This document shows positions 1 to 7,191 of a stretch of 28,505 bases of DNA, one piece after another. Numbering within the stretch: position 1 is the stretch's first letter; each line of letters opens with the position of its first letter. This DNA comes from JBFHDX01 sp041584475. Lineage in GTDB: Bacteria > Pseudomonadota > Alphaproteobacteria > UBA8366 > JADFVY01. Location of the stretch: assembly GCA_041584475.1 (NCBI GenBank), contig JBFHDX010000043.1, forward strand, positions 1-28,505, given 5' to 3'. The notes under the pieces are model-generated. The model worked only from the letters and a program-made list of their open reading frames with translations, ran no database searches and had not been told where the DNA came from. Position numbers and translations under genes: made by a program.

Positions 1-296
1 CCGCGCGGGCTGTGCGACAGCATGCTTTCCTATTCGACTCTCTACGAAGCCGCAACGGTAAACCCGGGCGCCGGGCGCGGCGCGTTTCGCCGCAGGCGAC
101 GGGATGTCCCGGGGCGAGGGCGTGCGCACCGTCCGCCGGCCCCTGATCTTACGCGCGGGAATAACGGGGCGGCGGCCTTCGGTGCGCCGGCACGCCGACC
201 CAGTTTTCCATTGCATCCCTCTCAAACCCCCAGAAATTGTCCGTGCATGCGGTTCATCCCAACGCTCGGAGGCGCGGGAGCCACGCCCGCGCGGAC
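1..296. other. Gene-free upstream region of polA
   Basis: An open frame continues upstream of polA through this stretch, but its translation is an Arg/Pro/Ala-rich string with no domain. The Pol I domain begins only at the ATG at 331. I see no RNA gene, repeat or clear terminator here. It may be the tail of an intergenic region belonging to a gene outside the window. Confidence 0.6.
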
Positions 297-325
297 TTGC
301 CGGCCGCGCGGGCTTACGGCACATT
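297..325 (+). promoter_or_regulatory. Putative polA promoter
   Basis: TTGCCG at 297-302 and CACATT at 320-325 are separated by 17 bases. The -10 box ends only 5 bases before the polA ATG at 331, so the transcript would start at or next to the start codon. No Shine-Dalgarno sequence precedes the ATG. The -10 match is modest. Confidence 0.4.
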
Positions 326-330
326 GCGGC

Positions 331-3120
331 ATGGTCGACTCGCCACCCCCGAAGCACGTCTATCTGGTCGACGGATCCGGATTCATCTTCCGCGCCTTCC
401 ATGCGCTGCCGCCGCTGACCCGTCCCGACGGCACGCCGGTCAACGCGGTCTACGGCTTCGTCACCATGCTAATGAAGCTGCTGAGCGAGACCGACGCCGA
501 CCACATCGCCGTCATTTTCGACGCCAAGCGCGAGAATTTCCGCAACGACATCTACCCCGAATACAAGGCGCACCGGCCACCGCCTCCCGAGGAGCTGATC
601 CCGCAATTCGCGCTGATCCGCGAGGCGGTCGAGGCGTTCAACCTGCCCGCGATCGAGATGGAGGGCTACGAGGCCGACGATCTGATCGCGACCTACGCCA
701 AGCAGGCGATCGCACGAGGCGCCGATGTCACCGTCGTTTCCTCCGACAAGGATTTGATGCAGATCGTCTCCGACAAGGTCCGCATGCTCGACTCGATGAA
801 GAACCGGGAGATCGGGCCCGACGAGGTGGTCGAGAAATTCGGACTCGGCCCCGAGCACGTGGTCGACATCCAGGCGCTGGCCGGCGATTCCAGCGACAAC
901 GTCCCGGGCGTGCCGGGGATCGGCGTCAAGACGGCGGCGCAACTGATCGAGGAGTACGGCGACCTCGACACGCTGCTCGAGCGGGCCGGCGAGATCAAGC
1001 AGCCGAAACGCCGTGAGAGCCTGATCGAGCACGCCGAGTTGGCGCGCATCTCGCGCCAGCTGGTGCGCCTCAAGGACGATGTCCCGGTCGAGCGGCCGCT
1101 GGACAGTTTCGCGCTTGCCAAGCCCGACCACGACACGCTGGTCGCCTTCCTCAGTGAGCAGGGATTCAAGTCGGTCGTAGCCCGCGTCGAGGCGGCCCGC
1201 ATCGCCGCCGACGGCGCAGGTGGCGGGGCGGCCGCGCCGGCGCCACCGCCGGGCAAGAGCACTTACGAGCTGGTGCAGGACGCGAAGTCGCTCGCCGCGT
1301 GGATCGCCGAGGCGAGCGAGGCCGGCGCGCTCGCCGTCGATACCGAGACGACCTCGCTCGACGCGATGTCCGCAGAGCTGGTCGGCGTGTCGCTGTGCAT
1401 CGAGCCCGGCCGCGCCTGTTACATCCCGCTCGCGCACAAGGCATCCGCAGGGCAGGGCTCGCTCGACCTCGGCGACGGCGGCGGCGCGGCAGCCGCGGCA
1501 CCGAAACAGATCCCGCTCGCGCAGGCGCTCGAACTGCTCAGACCGCTGCTGGAGGACCCCGGCATCCTGAAGATCGGTCAGAACATCAAGTACGACGCGC
1601 TGGTGTTGTCGCGGCACGACATCGCGGTCGCCCCGGTCGACGACACGATGCTGCTGTCCTACGTGCTCGACGGCGGCCTGCACGGCCATGGCATGGACGA
1701 GCTGGCCGACCTGCATCTCGGCCACACCACGATCAAGTACAAGGAGGTCGCGGGGGTCGGCCGCGCCCAGGTGACGTTCGACCGGGTGCCGCTCGACAAG
1801 GCGCTCGATTACGCTGCGGAAGATGCCGACGTGACGCTGCGCCTGCACCGGATCTTCAAGCCGCGGCTGCTCGCCGAGCGCATGGTCACCGTATACGAGA
1901 CCATCGAGCGGCCATTGATCCCGGTGCTGGCGGCCATGGAGCGCACCGGCGTTCGCGTCGATCCGGGGGCGCTGCGCGGCCTCAGCCGCGATTTCACGCA
2001 GCGCATGGCCGGGCTCGAGGACGAGATCTACAAGCTGGCCGGCGAGGAGTTCAACATCGCCTCGCCGCGGCAGCTCGGCGAGATCCTGTTCGACAAGATG
2101 GGGCTCGACGGCGGCAAGAAGGGCAAGACCGGCGCCTATGCGACCGGGGCCGACGTGCTCGAGAACCTCGCGGCGCAGGGCCACGACCTGCCGGCCCGCG
2201 TGCTCGACTGGCGGCAGCTCGCCAAGCTCAAGAGCACCTATGCGGACGCGCTGATCCAGCAGATCAGCGCCGAGACCGGCCGCGTGCACACATCGTTCAT
2301 GATGGCGGCGGCGTCCACCGGGCGGCTCGCCTCGACCGACCCGAACCTGCAGAACATCCCGGTGCGCACCGAGGAGGGCCGCAAGATCCGCCACGCGTTC
2401 ATCGCCGAAGCCGGCCGCAAGCTGGTCTCGCTCGACTACAGCCAGATCGAGTTGCGCATCGTCGCCCATATCGCCGGCATCGAGGCGCTCAAACAGGCGT
2501 TCCGCGACGGCCACGACATCCACGCGATGACCGCAAGCCAGGTCTTCGGGATCCCGATCGAGGGCATGGATCCGATGATCCGCCGCCGCGCCAAGGCGAT
2601 CAATTTCGGCATCATCTACGGCATCTCGCCGTTCGGGCTGGCGCGTCAGCTCGGCATCGAGCAGAGCGAGGCCAGGGCGTACATCGACGCCTATTTCGAG
2701 AAGTATCCGGGCATCCGCGACTACATGGACGAGATGCGATCGTACTGCCGCAAGCACGGGCGGGTCGAGACGCTGTACGGGCGACGCATCCACATCCCGA
2801 CGATCGTCGACAAGAACCCGGCGCGCCGCGGTTTCGCCGAGCGCCAGGCGATCAACGCGCCGATCCAGGGCTCCGCCGCCGACATCATCAAGCGCGCGAT
2901 GGTCCGCGTGCCGAAGGCGCTGGCCGAGGCGCGGCTGGATGCGGCGATGCTGCTGCAGGTCCACGACGAGCTGTTGTTCGAGGTGCCGGAGAACGAGCTG
3001 GAGAAGACCGTCAAGGTGGTCCGCGAGGTGATGGAGCGGGCGGCCGGTCCGGCTCTCGCGCTCACCGTGCCGCTGGTCGTCGACGCCGGCATCGGCGACA
3101 ACTGGGCGGAGGCACACTGA
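331..3120 (+). CDS. polA: DNA polymerase I
   Basis: This is a 929-residue DNA polymerase I, for gap filling and Okazaki-fragment RNA removal; E. coli Pol I is 928 residues. The order is an N-terminal 5' nuclease (about residues 1-290), a 3'-5' exonuclease, and the family A polymerase domain. The proofreading site is intact: DTE with D337 and E339, and a later YAAED segment. Many bacteria have lost this site. The polymerase motifs are present: A (DYSQIELR, D702), B (RRRAKAINFGIIYG) and C (QVHDE, D879). The offset from E. coli numbering is a constant -3 at D702/D879, which supports the ATG at 331 over the longer open frame starting at 22. The first residues, KHVYLVDGSGFIFRAFHALP, match the usual start of the 5' nuclease. 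The next gene starts about 150 bases downstream from its own promoter. Confidence 0.98.
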   Translation: MVDSPPPKHVYLVDGSGFIFRAFHALPPLTRPDGTPVNAVYGFVTMLMKLLSETDADHIAVIFDAKRENFRNDIYPEYKAHRPPPPEELIPQFALIREAVEAFNLPAIEMEGYEADDLIATYAKQAIARGADVTVVSSDKDLMQIVSDKVRMLDSMKNREIGPDEVVEKFGLGPEHVVDIQALAGDSSDNVPGVPGIGVKTAAQLIEEYGDLDTLLERAGEIKQPKRRESLIEHAELARISRQLVRLKDDVPVERPLDSFALAKPDHDTLVAFLSEQGFKSVVARVEAARIAADGAGGGAAAPAPPPGKSTYELVQDAKSLAAWIAEASEAGALAVDTETTSLDAMSAELVGVSLCIEPGRACYIPLAHKASAGQGSLDLGDGGGAAAAAPKQIPLAQALELLRPLLEDPGILKIGQNIKYDALVLSRHDIAVAPVDDTMLLSYVLDGGLHGHGMDELADLHLGHTTIKYKEVAGVGRAQVTFDRVPLDKALDYAAEDADVTLRLHRIFKPRLLAERMVTVYETIERPLIPVLAAMERTGVRVDPGALRGLSRDFTQRMAGLEDEIYKLAGEEFNIASPRQLGEILFDKMGLDGGKKGKTGAYATGADVLENLAAQGHDLPARVLDWRQLAKLKSTYADALIQQISAETGRVHTSFMMAAASTGRLASTDPNLQNIPVRTEEGRKIRHAFIAEAGRKLVSLDYSQIELRIVAHIAGIEALKQAFRDGHDIHAMTASQVFGIPIEGMDPMIRRRAKAINFGIIYGISPFGLARQLGIEQSEARAYIDAYFEKYPGIRDYMDEMRSYCRKHGRVETLYGRRIHIPTIVDKNPARRGFAERQAINAPIQGSAADIIKRAMVRVPKALAEARLDAAMLLQVHDELLFEVPENELEKTVKVVREVMERAAGPALALTVPLVVDAGIGDNWAEAH

Positions 3121-3234
3121 GACGGCGGATTCGCGGTGGCCGATCGCGGCGCCGTTGCCATCGTCACTGAACAGTTGCGGCGCCGGCAACCCGGGTTACG
3201 GCGCGGCTTTCGGCAGCCGCTGGATGCCCCGGAC

Positions 3235-3263
3235 TTGCCGTCGCGCGCGCGCTTTCGCATACT
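3235..3263 (+). promoter_or_regulatory. Putative promoter of the hydrolase operon
   Basis: TTGCCG at 3235-3240, a 17-base spacer and CATACT at 3258-3263. The expected start site, 7 bases after the -10 box, is 3270, which is the A of the ATG of the first hydrolase gene. No Shine-Dalgarno sequence is present, so a leaderless transcript is predicted. Confidence 0.45.
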
Positions 3264-3269
3264 TCGCCG

Positions 3270-3635
3270 ATGAGCAGGGACGGGGAAACCGGGAAGGCGC
3301 ATCTGCGCCGGCACCATGACATGGGCGGCCTCGCCGCCGGCCCGGTCGAGCGCTACGAGCACGACTACGCGCCCTGGGAGAAACGGGTCGACGCGATCAA
3401 GGAGCTCTTGGCGGCGCCGGCGCGTCGCATCCTCAGGGTCGACGAACTGCGCCGCGGCATCGAGGAGCTTGGCCCCGGCGCCTATGACGAGCTGAGCTAC
3501 TACGAGCGCTGGATCGCCTCGATCGCCAACAATCTGATCGAGAAGGACGTGATCACGATCGACGAGCTCGGCCGCCGGATGGCGGAGATCGAGGCCCGCC
3601 ACGAGGCGGAGCGGGCCAAGGGAGGCGGCACGTGA
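3270..3635 (+). CDS. Nitrile hydratase/thiocyanate hydrolase, beta N-terminal-type subunit (ScnB-like)
   Basis: This 121-residue protein resembles the N-terminal half of nitrile hydratase beta chains, which is the separate beta subunit (ScnB) of thiocyanate hydrolase. Visible signs are HHDMGGL at residues 15-21, the equivalent of the HDxGG element that wraps around the alpha chain, and a helical region with YYERW, LIEKDVITIDEL and a charged C-terminal helix. The beta C-terminal SH3-like half is missing here and is encoded by the next gene, which overlaps it (GTGA). The three genes therefore form one transcription unit in the order B, A, C, as I recall for Thiobacillus scnBAC. The substrate (nitrile or thiocyanate) cannot be fixed from sequence. 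Older annotation might call it an NHase accessory protein. Confidence 0.75.
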   Translation: MSRDGETGKAHLRRHHDMGGLAAGPVERYEHDYAPWEKRVDAIKELLAAPARRILRVDELRRGIEELGPGAYDELSYYERWIASIANNLIEKDVITIDELGRRMAEIEARHEAERAKGGGT

Positions 3636-3934
3636 GCGCCCCGCGCTTCGCCATCGGCACGCCGGTGCGAATCCGCCGCGCCTTCCCGCCGGGCCACGTG
3701 CGCACGCCGTGGTACCTGCGCGGGCTCGCCGGCGAGGTCTGCCACGTGGTCGGCGACTTCCGCAACCCGGAGGAGCTCGCCTACGGCCGCTACAATTGCC
3801 CGATGCTGACGCTTTACCGCGTGCGCCTCCGCCAGTCCGACATCTGGCCGGACTACCGCGGCGCGGCACAGGATACGCTCGAGGTCGAGATCTACGAGAA
3901 CTGGCTCGAGCCGGCCGCGGAGCAGGCGGCATGA
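3632..3934 (+). CDS. Nitrile hydratase/thiocyanate hydrolase, beta C-terminal SH3-like subunit (ScnA-like)
   Basis: This 100-residue protein starts with GTG overlapping the previous stop (GTGA). It is the SH3-like barrel that forms the C-terminal half of NHase beta chains and stands alone as ScnA in thiocyanate hydrolase. Typical pieces are RFAIGTPVRIR near the start, an HVRTPWYLRGLAGEV strand pair (the family's H-x-R-x-P-x-Y-x-R-G-x-x-G), LYRVRLRQSDIWPDY, and the ending DTLEVEIYENWLEPA. From memory, the DIWPDY to DTLEVEI stretch is closer to ScnA (DLWPEY, DTLETEI) than to ordinary NHase beta chains. Its stop overlaps the ATG of the catalytic subunit (ATGA), so translation is probably coupled and subunit amounts matched. 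Confidence 0.8.
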   Translation: MSAPRFAIGTPVRIRRAFPPGHVRTPWYLRGLAGEVCHVVGDFRNPEELAYGRYNCPMLTLYRVRLRQSDIWPDYRGAAQDTLEVEIYENWLEPAAEQAA

Positions 3935-4590
3935 CCGGCAGCCACGACGATGCGCACGGTCCCGGACACGCGCACGGGCATACGCACCCCCGTCAGCCGG
4001 ACATCGAGGACGCGCCGCTTACCCACCATCAGCTGCTGGCGCTGGCGGTCGGCGACCTGCTGATCGAGAAGGGCGTGTTCGGCGCCGACGATCTGCGGCG
4101 CCAGATCGAGGCAATGGACTCGCGCAGCCCGGCGGCCGGCGCGCGGCTGGTGGCGCGAGCCTGGACCGATCCCGACTTCAAGGGGCGGCTCCTGGAGAAC
4201 ACCAACACGGCCGCGGCGGCGCTCGGCATCGATGCCGGCGCGATCCCGATCATGACGGTCGAGAACACGCCGGAGACCCACAACGTCATCGTCTGCACGT
4301 TGTGCTCGTGCTATCCGCGCCAGCTCATCGGGCTGCCGCCGGACTGGTACAAGTCGCGCGCTTACCGCAGCCGCACCGTGCGCGAGCCGCGCGCCGTGCT
4401 CGCCGAGTTCGGCATGAACATCTCCGAGGACGTCGCGGTCAGGGTGCACGACAGCACGGCGGAGCTGCGCTACATGGTGCTGCCGCTGCGCCCCGCCGGG
4501 ACCGAAGGGATGGACGAGGCGGCGCTGGCGCAGCTCGTCACCCGCGACTGCCTGATCGGCGTCGCCGTCCCGCGCCCGCCCGACTCCTGA
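3931..4590 (+). CDS. Nitrile hydratase alpha / thiocyanate hydrolase gamma-type catalytic subunit (ScnC-like, cobalt type)
   Basis: This is the 219-residue metal-binding subunit. The claw-setting motif C122-T-L-C125-S126-C127 is intact. Thr in the second position marks the cobalt (not iron) class. In characterised enzymes C125 and C127 are oxidised to sulfinic and sulfenic acid. Further family segments are GLPPDWYKSRAYRSR and RDCLIGVAVP near the end. The metal motif is followed by YPR, as I remember for thiocyanate hydrolase gamma, where ordinary NHase alpha chains usually have YPW. The N terminus is His-rich (H5, H9, H13, H15, H17, H19), also recalled for ScnC, and could help cobalt loading. 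No P47K/CobW-type activator gene is adjacent. Start: ATG at 3931, overlapping the previous stop; the in-frame upstream extension to 3709 lies inside the previous gene. Co-type hydrolase is firm, the substrate is not. Confidence 0.88.
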   Translation: MTGSHDDAHGPGHAHGHTHPRQPDIEDAPLTHHQLLALAVGDLLIEKGVFGADDLRRQIEAMDSRSPAAGARLVARAWTDPDFKGRLLENTNTAAAALGIDAGAIPIMTVENTPETHNVIVCTLCSCYPRQLIGLPPDWYKSRAYRSRTVREPRAVLAEFGMNISEDVAVRVHDSTAELRYMVLPLRPAGTEGMDEAALAQLVTRDCLIGVAVPRPPDS

Positions 4591-4603
4591 TGCCGCCGGC
4601 CGC

Positions 4604-5056
4604 ATGAGCGCCGCCGACCTGCTGTTCGGCGGCTATGCCGGCCTGTTCATCAGTGCCTTCATCGCGGCGACCCTGCTGCCGCTCTATTCCGAGGCGGTGA
4701 TCGTCGCGTTGAGCGGCGCGCAGGGGTTCGATGCCGGAATGCTGGTCGCCGTGGCAACCGTCGGCAACACGCTGGGAGCGGTCGTCAACTGGGCACTCGG
4801 CAAATACCTGCTGCACTGGCAGGAGCGCCGCTGGTTCCCGTTCCGGCCGGCGCAGCTCGAGCGTGCCGGCGCCTGGTTCCGGCGCTATGGCGAGTGGTCG
4901 CTGCTGCTCGCCTGGGCACCGGTGATCGGCGATCCCCTGACCTTCGTCGCCGGCGTCCTGCGCGTGCGGCTGCTGCCGTTCCTGATCCTCGTCGCGCTCG
5001 GCAAGGGCGGCCGCTACGCGGCGCTCGTCTGGCTGACCGAGACGGTGACGGGCTAG
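4604..5056 (+). CDS. YqaA-family (DedA-like) inner-membrane protein
   Basis: A 150-residue integral membrane protein of the YqaA branch of the DedA/SNARE-associated superfamily. It has hydrophobic helices at about residues 10-35 and 43-65 and further ones near 95-115 and 120-145. Family hallmarks are LPLYSEAVIVAL near the N terminus (the LP..SE element), the GNTLGAVVNWALGKYL segment, and a positively charged loop followed by WAPVIGDPLTFVAGVLR. Distant DedA proteins are implicated in lipid or undecaprenyl-phosphate flipping and membrane homeostasis. The role of YqaA itself is not settled. It begins 13 bases after the hydrolase catalytic subunit and is probably in the same operon. No direct functional link to the hydrolase can be seen. 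It is convergent with the minus-strand operon that follows. Confidence 0.85.
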   Translation: MSAADLLFGGYAGLFISAFIAATLLPLYSEAVIVALSGAQGFDAGMLVAVATVGNTLGAVVNWALGKYLLHWQERRWFPFRPAQLERAGAWFRRYGEWSLLLAWAPVIGDPLTFVAGVLRVRLLPFLILVALGKGGRYAALVWLTETVTG

Positions 5057-5118
5057 TACATCATCCGCTTACGTGGAATCGGCACCGGCCCGCTCCCGCC
5101 GACGAATCGGATAATGCC

Positions 5119-5865
5119 CTAGGCTCCGGCTGTCGTCCCGAGCCGTTCTCGAAGCGCCGCCAGGGCCGCGTCGGGATCGCGAGCGGGCGCATCGAATTCG
5201 ATCCGCACCAGCGCATCGCCGCGCCGCAGATCGACGCCCTCCGGATCGAGCCCGACCGCGCGCCAACGCTTGCCGCGGCGCTTGAGCAGCGTGCCCGCGG
5301 CACGGTCGAGCAGATCGCCGTGGCGATCGTTCCAGCGCGTCAGCGTCGCCGCCTCATGTTCCGCGAACGCCTGGCAAAGCCGCTGATCGAGCCTCAGGTC
5401 CGGCGCCGTCAGCCATTCGATCCTGCCGAAGCCGGCGACGAGGTGGCCGCGCACCGGGCGAACGCGGTACAGGTGGAAATCGCCGAACCCGGCATAGGTC
5501 GCGGCGGATGGATGGCGTCGCACATAGCGATCGAGCAGCCGCGCTTCGTCGGTCGGCTCGGCACGCCCCTGCAGCGTCAGGCGCGGCCCGCTGAGTGGCT
5601 CGCTGAGGCCACCCGTGCCGTCGTAGAGCAGGGCGACGCGCGGATCGGCCTTGAGGTTGCGCGTATGATCGGCAAGGTCGGAGATCAGCAGCAGCGGGCT
5701 CGCATCAAAGTCGCACGCCGCGAGGACGAGCGACGCAAACGCCCAGGGGCCGTCGACGCCAGCCTTGCCCTTTTCGGCCGTGGTTGCGAGCGAGGCGCGT
5801 ACGGCGCTGCGCACGAGCCGCCGGCAGAGCGCGGCGGCGGTGCCGTCTGCGCGCGGCCCGGTCAT
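5119..5865 (-). CDS. HugZ-like FMN-binding split-barrel protein (pyridoxamine-oxidase fold)
   Basis: A 248-residue protein with an N-terminal pyridoxamine 5'-phosphate oxidase-like split barrel. Landmarks are RASLATTAEKGKAGVDGPWAFAS, then LLISDLADHTRNLKADPRVALL, then RLTLQGRAEPT. It also has a C-terminal domain of the DUF2470/HugZ type (VGLDPEGVDLRRGDALVRIEF). Relatives include the Helicobacter/Campylobacter heme-degrading HugZ and general FMN-dependent reductases; I cannot tell which activity this one has. GFGRIEWL in the middle matches the family's segment linking the two domains. The ATG at 5865 overlaps the stop of the upstream cobalt transporter gene (ATGA), so it is the third gene of a riboswitch-controlled operon. 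That context suggests a role connected with cobalt, corrin or heme handling. This is an inference only. Confidence 0.82.
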   Translation of the reverse strand: MTGPRADGTAAALCRRLVRSAVRASLATTAEKGKAGVDGPWAFASLVLAACDFDASPLLLISDLADHTRNLKADPRVALLYDGTGGLSEPLSGPRLTLQGRAEPTDEARLLDRYVRRHPSAATYAGFGDFHLYRVRPVRGHLVAGFGRIEWLTAPDLRLDQRLCQAFAEHEAATLTRWNDRHGDLLDRAAGTLLKRRGKRWRAVGLDPEGVDLRRGDALVRIEFDAPARDPDAALAALRERLGTTAGA

Positions 5866-6521
5866 GCCGTGCCGGTACCCTCGGAATGCTGCTCGGCGAG
5901 ATAGTCGAAGACGTAGCCGGCGCAGGCCCCGAGAACCCCCCAGAAGGCCGCCATCGAGGCGAGCGAGATGACCGCGAACCGGGCCGCCAGCTCGGGCGGC
6001 ACGGCGCCGGCGGCATCGGCAGGATGGGGCGCGCCGACGATGTGCGGCGCGGCGATCAGGACGATACCGGCCGCCCGCAGCGCGCGCCGCCCGCTCAGCG
6101 CCAGAAGCCCGAGCCCGGCGGCGGTCGTCAGTGCCGTCAGGACCCACCAGAGCTGTCGCTCGACGAGCGGCGCCGCCGCCATGCCGGGCAGTTCGGGCGG
6201 CAGGCCGATCGCCGGCGCGAGCGTGACCGCGGCGAACCCCGCGAGTCCCCAGAGGGCGCCATCGCGAATTCCTACCGGCCGGCCGCGCATCACGAACAGC
6301 GCGGCCAGGACGAGGCCGAAGCCGACGCCCGCCAGCACGTTGAACAGCAGCGTGTTGACCATGCGCATCGCGGTCATGCCTTGCGACGCCCGCGCCGGGC
6401 CGAGCTCATGCACCTCGGCGGCGAGGATCATCGGCTGGATCGCGAGCAGGTAGAAGACGGTGAGTACGACCCCCGCCGCCGACCCGGCCAGCAGACCGGT
6501 CAGCACCGTTCGGGTGATCAC
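5862..6521 (-). CDS. cbtA: Predicted cobalt transporter subunit CbtA
   Basis: A 219-residue membrane protein of the CbtA family, the proposed B12-regulated cobalt transporter of proteobacteria. About five to six hydrophobic helices are visible: residues 5-30, 57-78, 85-105, 125-145, 150-165 and 185-210. The family signature EVHELG occurs in the first loop; its Glu and His could bind metal. A PHIVGAPHP element with two more His follows in a later loop. It starts 9 bases after the cbtB stop, and the pair lies downstream of a cobalamin riboswitch, the context that first suggested cobalt transport for this family. Its stop overlaps the start of the HugZ-like gene. Transport has been inferred mainly from genome context, so the substrate assignment is by family only. 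Confidence 0.88.
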   Translation of the reverse strand: MITRTVLTGLLAGSAAGVVLTVFYLLAIQPMILAAEVHELGPARASQGMTAMRMVNTLLFNVLAGVGFGLVLAALFVMRGRPVGIRDGALWGLAGFAAVTLAPAIGLPPELPGMAAAPLVERQLWWVLTALTTAAGLGLLALSGRRALRAAGIVLIAAPHIVGAPHPADAAGAVPPELAARFAVISLASMAAFWGVLGACAGYVFDYLAEQHSEGTGTA

Positions 6522-6530
6522 GCCGCGCCC

Positions 6531-6716
6531 TCAGTGGCAGGGAAAGGCGACGGAATGACGCGAGTCGTGCGCGGCGTTGTGGACCGAGTCGACATGGGCA
6601 AAGCCGACACCGAACAGGATGAAGAGCCCGAGCACCGCGGCCGTCAGCGCGGCCGACGCCCGGGCGACCGGCGTTGCAATCGGGACTGCAGAAGAACCGG
6701 AATACATGCGCGACAT
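6531..6716 (-). CDS. cbtB: CbtB, small cobalt transporter subunit
   Basis: A 61-residue one-helix protein. It has a short polar N terminus, one membrane helix at about residues 20-40, and a C-terminal His-rich tail typical of CbtB: H41, H46, H50, H54, then C60 and H61. The tail would lie on the outer face and is the likely metal-capture site. The ATG at 6716 is chosen because a strong ribosome binding site (GGAGGGTGAG) directly precedes it. The longer frame that starts at 6875 lies inside the riboswitch aptamer and is not coding. It is the first gene of the cbtB-cbtA-hugZ-like operon, and its translation is the probable target of the riboswitch. Confidence 0.88.
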   Translation of the reverse strand: MSRMYSGSSAVPIATPVARASAALTAAVLGLFILFGVGFAHVDSVHNAAHDSRHSVAFPCH

Positions 6717-6768
6717 CTCACCCTCCGTGTCACCCGCGGAACCGCGCCGGCGGTCCGCTGTTCGCTGC

Positions 6769-6788
6769 TCCGGACGGCGCCGTCCGGA
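6769..6788 (-). terminator. Perfect 20-base palindrome, probable expression platform of the cobalamin riboswitch
   Basis: TCCGGACGGC followed directly by its reverse complement forms a perfect GC-rich inverted repeat. It starts 4 bases after the B12 box on the minus strand and lies about 50 bases before the cbtB ATG. No T-tract follows, so it may work as part of a translational switch or a Rho-linked platform, not as a classical intrinsic terminator. Confidence 0.45.
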
Positions 6789-6990
6789 CGATGGCAGGTC
6801 TCCTGGCTCGCGGCTCAGCGCCCCCGTTCCGGCCTTCCCGGTGTCCCAGTGGCCCGGGTCCGCAGGGACCCCCATGGAACGGGAACTCGCCGCCCACAGT
6901 TGCGGGGGCAGCCGCGGCTTTGGCCAATGCGACGGTCAGCCGCCGGCCGCACCGCGTTCCCTGTTGTCTCCTCTGGCGGAGAACCATCGA
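6785..6990 (-). ncRNA. Cobalamin (B12) riboswitch
   Basis: Read on the minus strand, the leader of cbtB holds the conserved blocks of the AdoCbl aptamer in the right order. These are GGGAACGCGGTG, then GGCTGCCCCCGCAACTGT, then GCCACTGG with the downstream GGGAAGG, and the B12 box AGCCAGGAGACCTGCC at 6793-6808. The aptamer therefore spans about 200 bases. Cobalamin binding would shut down the cobalt-uptake operon downstream. The edges are approximate because the P1 stem was not folded. Confidence 0.95.
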
Positions 6991-6996
6991 TCCGAC

Positions 6997-7024
6997 ACTA
7001 GATCAGGTGTCGTCGCGCGGTCAA
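6997..7024 (-). promoter_or_regulatory. Putative cbt operon promoter with overlapping inverted repeat
   Basis: On the minus strand TTGACC (7019-7024), a 16-base spacer and TCTAGT (6997-7002) form a good promoter whose start would fall near 6990, at the 5' edge of the riboswitch. An inverted repeat, CGACAC at 6993-6998 and GTGTCG at 7007-7012, overlaps the -10 box and could be an operator. Confidence 0.5.
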
Positions 7025-7160
7025 TCGAATGCCGGCCGGACCGCTTGCCGCGGGTGCGCCGAAGCTCGGCAGACCGTGACGCCGATCCGGGATCGACACA
7101 GCCGGGCCGCAATTCCGCCACAGCCAAGTGCAATCGTGGCGCCGACTCCGCGATTCGGGA

Positions 7161-7166
7161 TATACT
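7161..7166 (+). promoter_or_regulatory. Putative -10 box of the chvI promoter
   Basis: TATACT lies 25 bases upstream of the chvI ATG in a region with no gene. The -35 region is poorly conserved (TGGCGC near 7137). A GGAG Shine-Dalgarno precedes the ATG at 7192, so this gene has a normal short leader. Confidence 0.35.
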
Positions 7167-7191
7167 AAGCGATACACAGCTGGAGCGCGAT

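Noticed and set aside
469..3189. Long open frame on the minus strand opposite polA
   Set aside because: It is the antisense shadow of a high-GC gene. The translation is Arg/Asp/Val-rich without any domain, and polA on the other strand is certain.
5059..5116. Inverted repeat CATCATCCG / CGGATAATG between convergent genes
   Set aside because: The arms have one mismatch and are 40 bases apart with no T-tract, so a terminator hairpin is not convincing.
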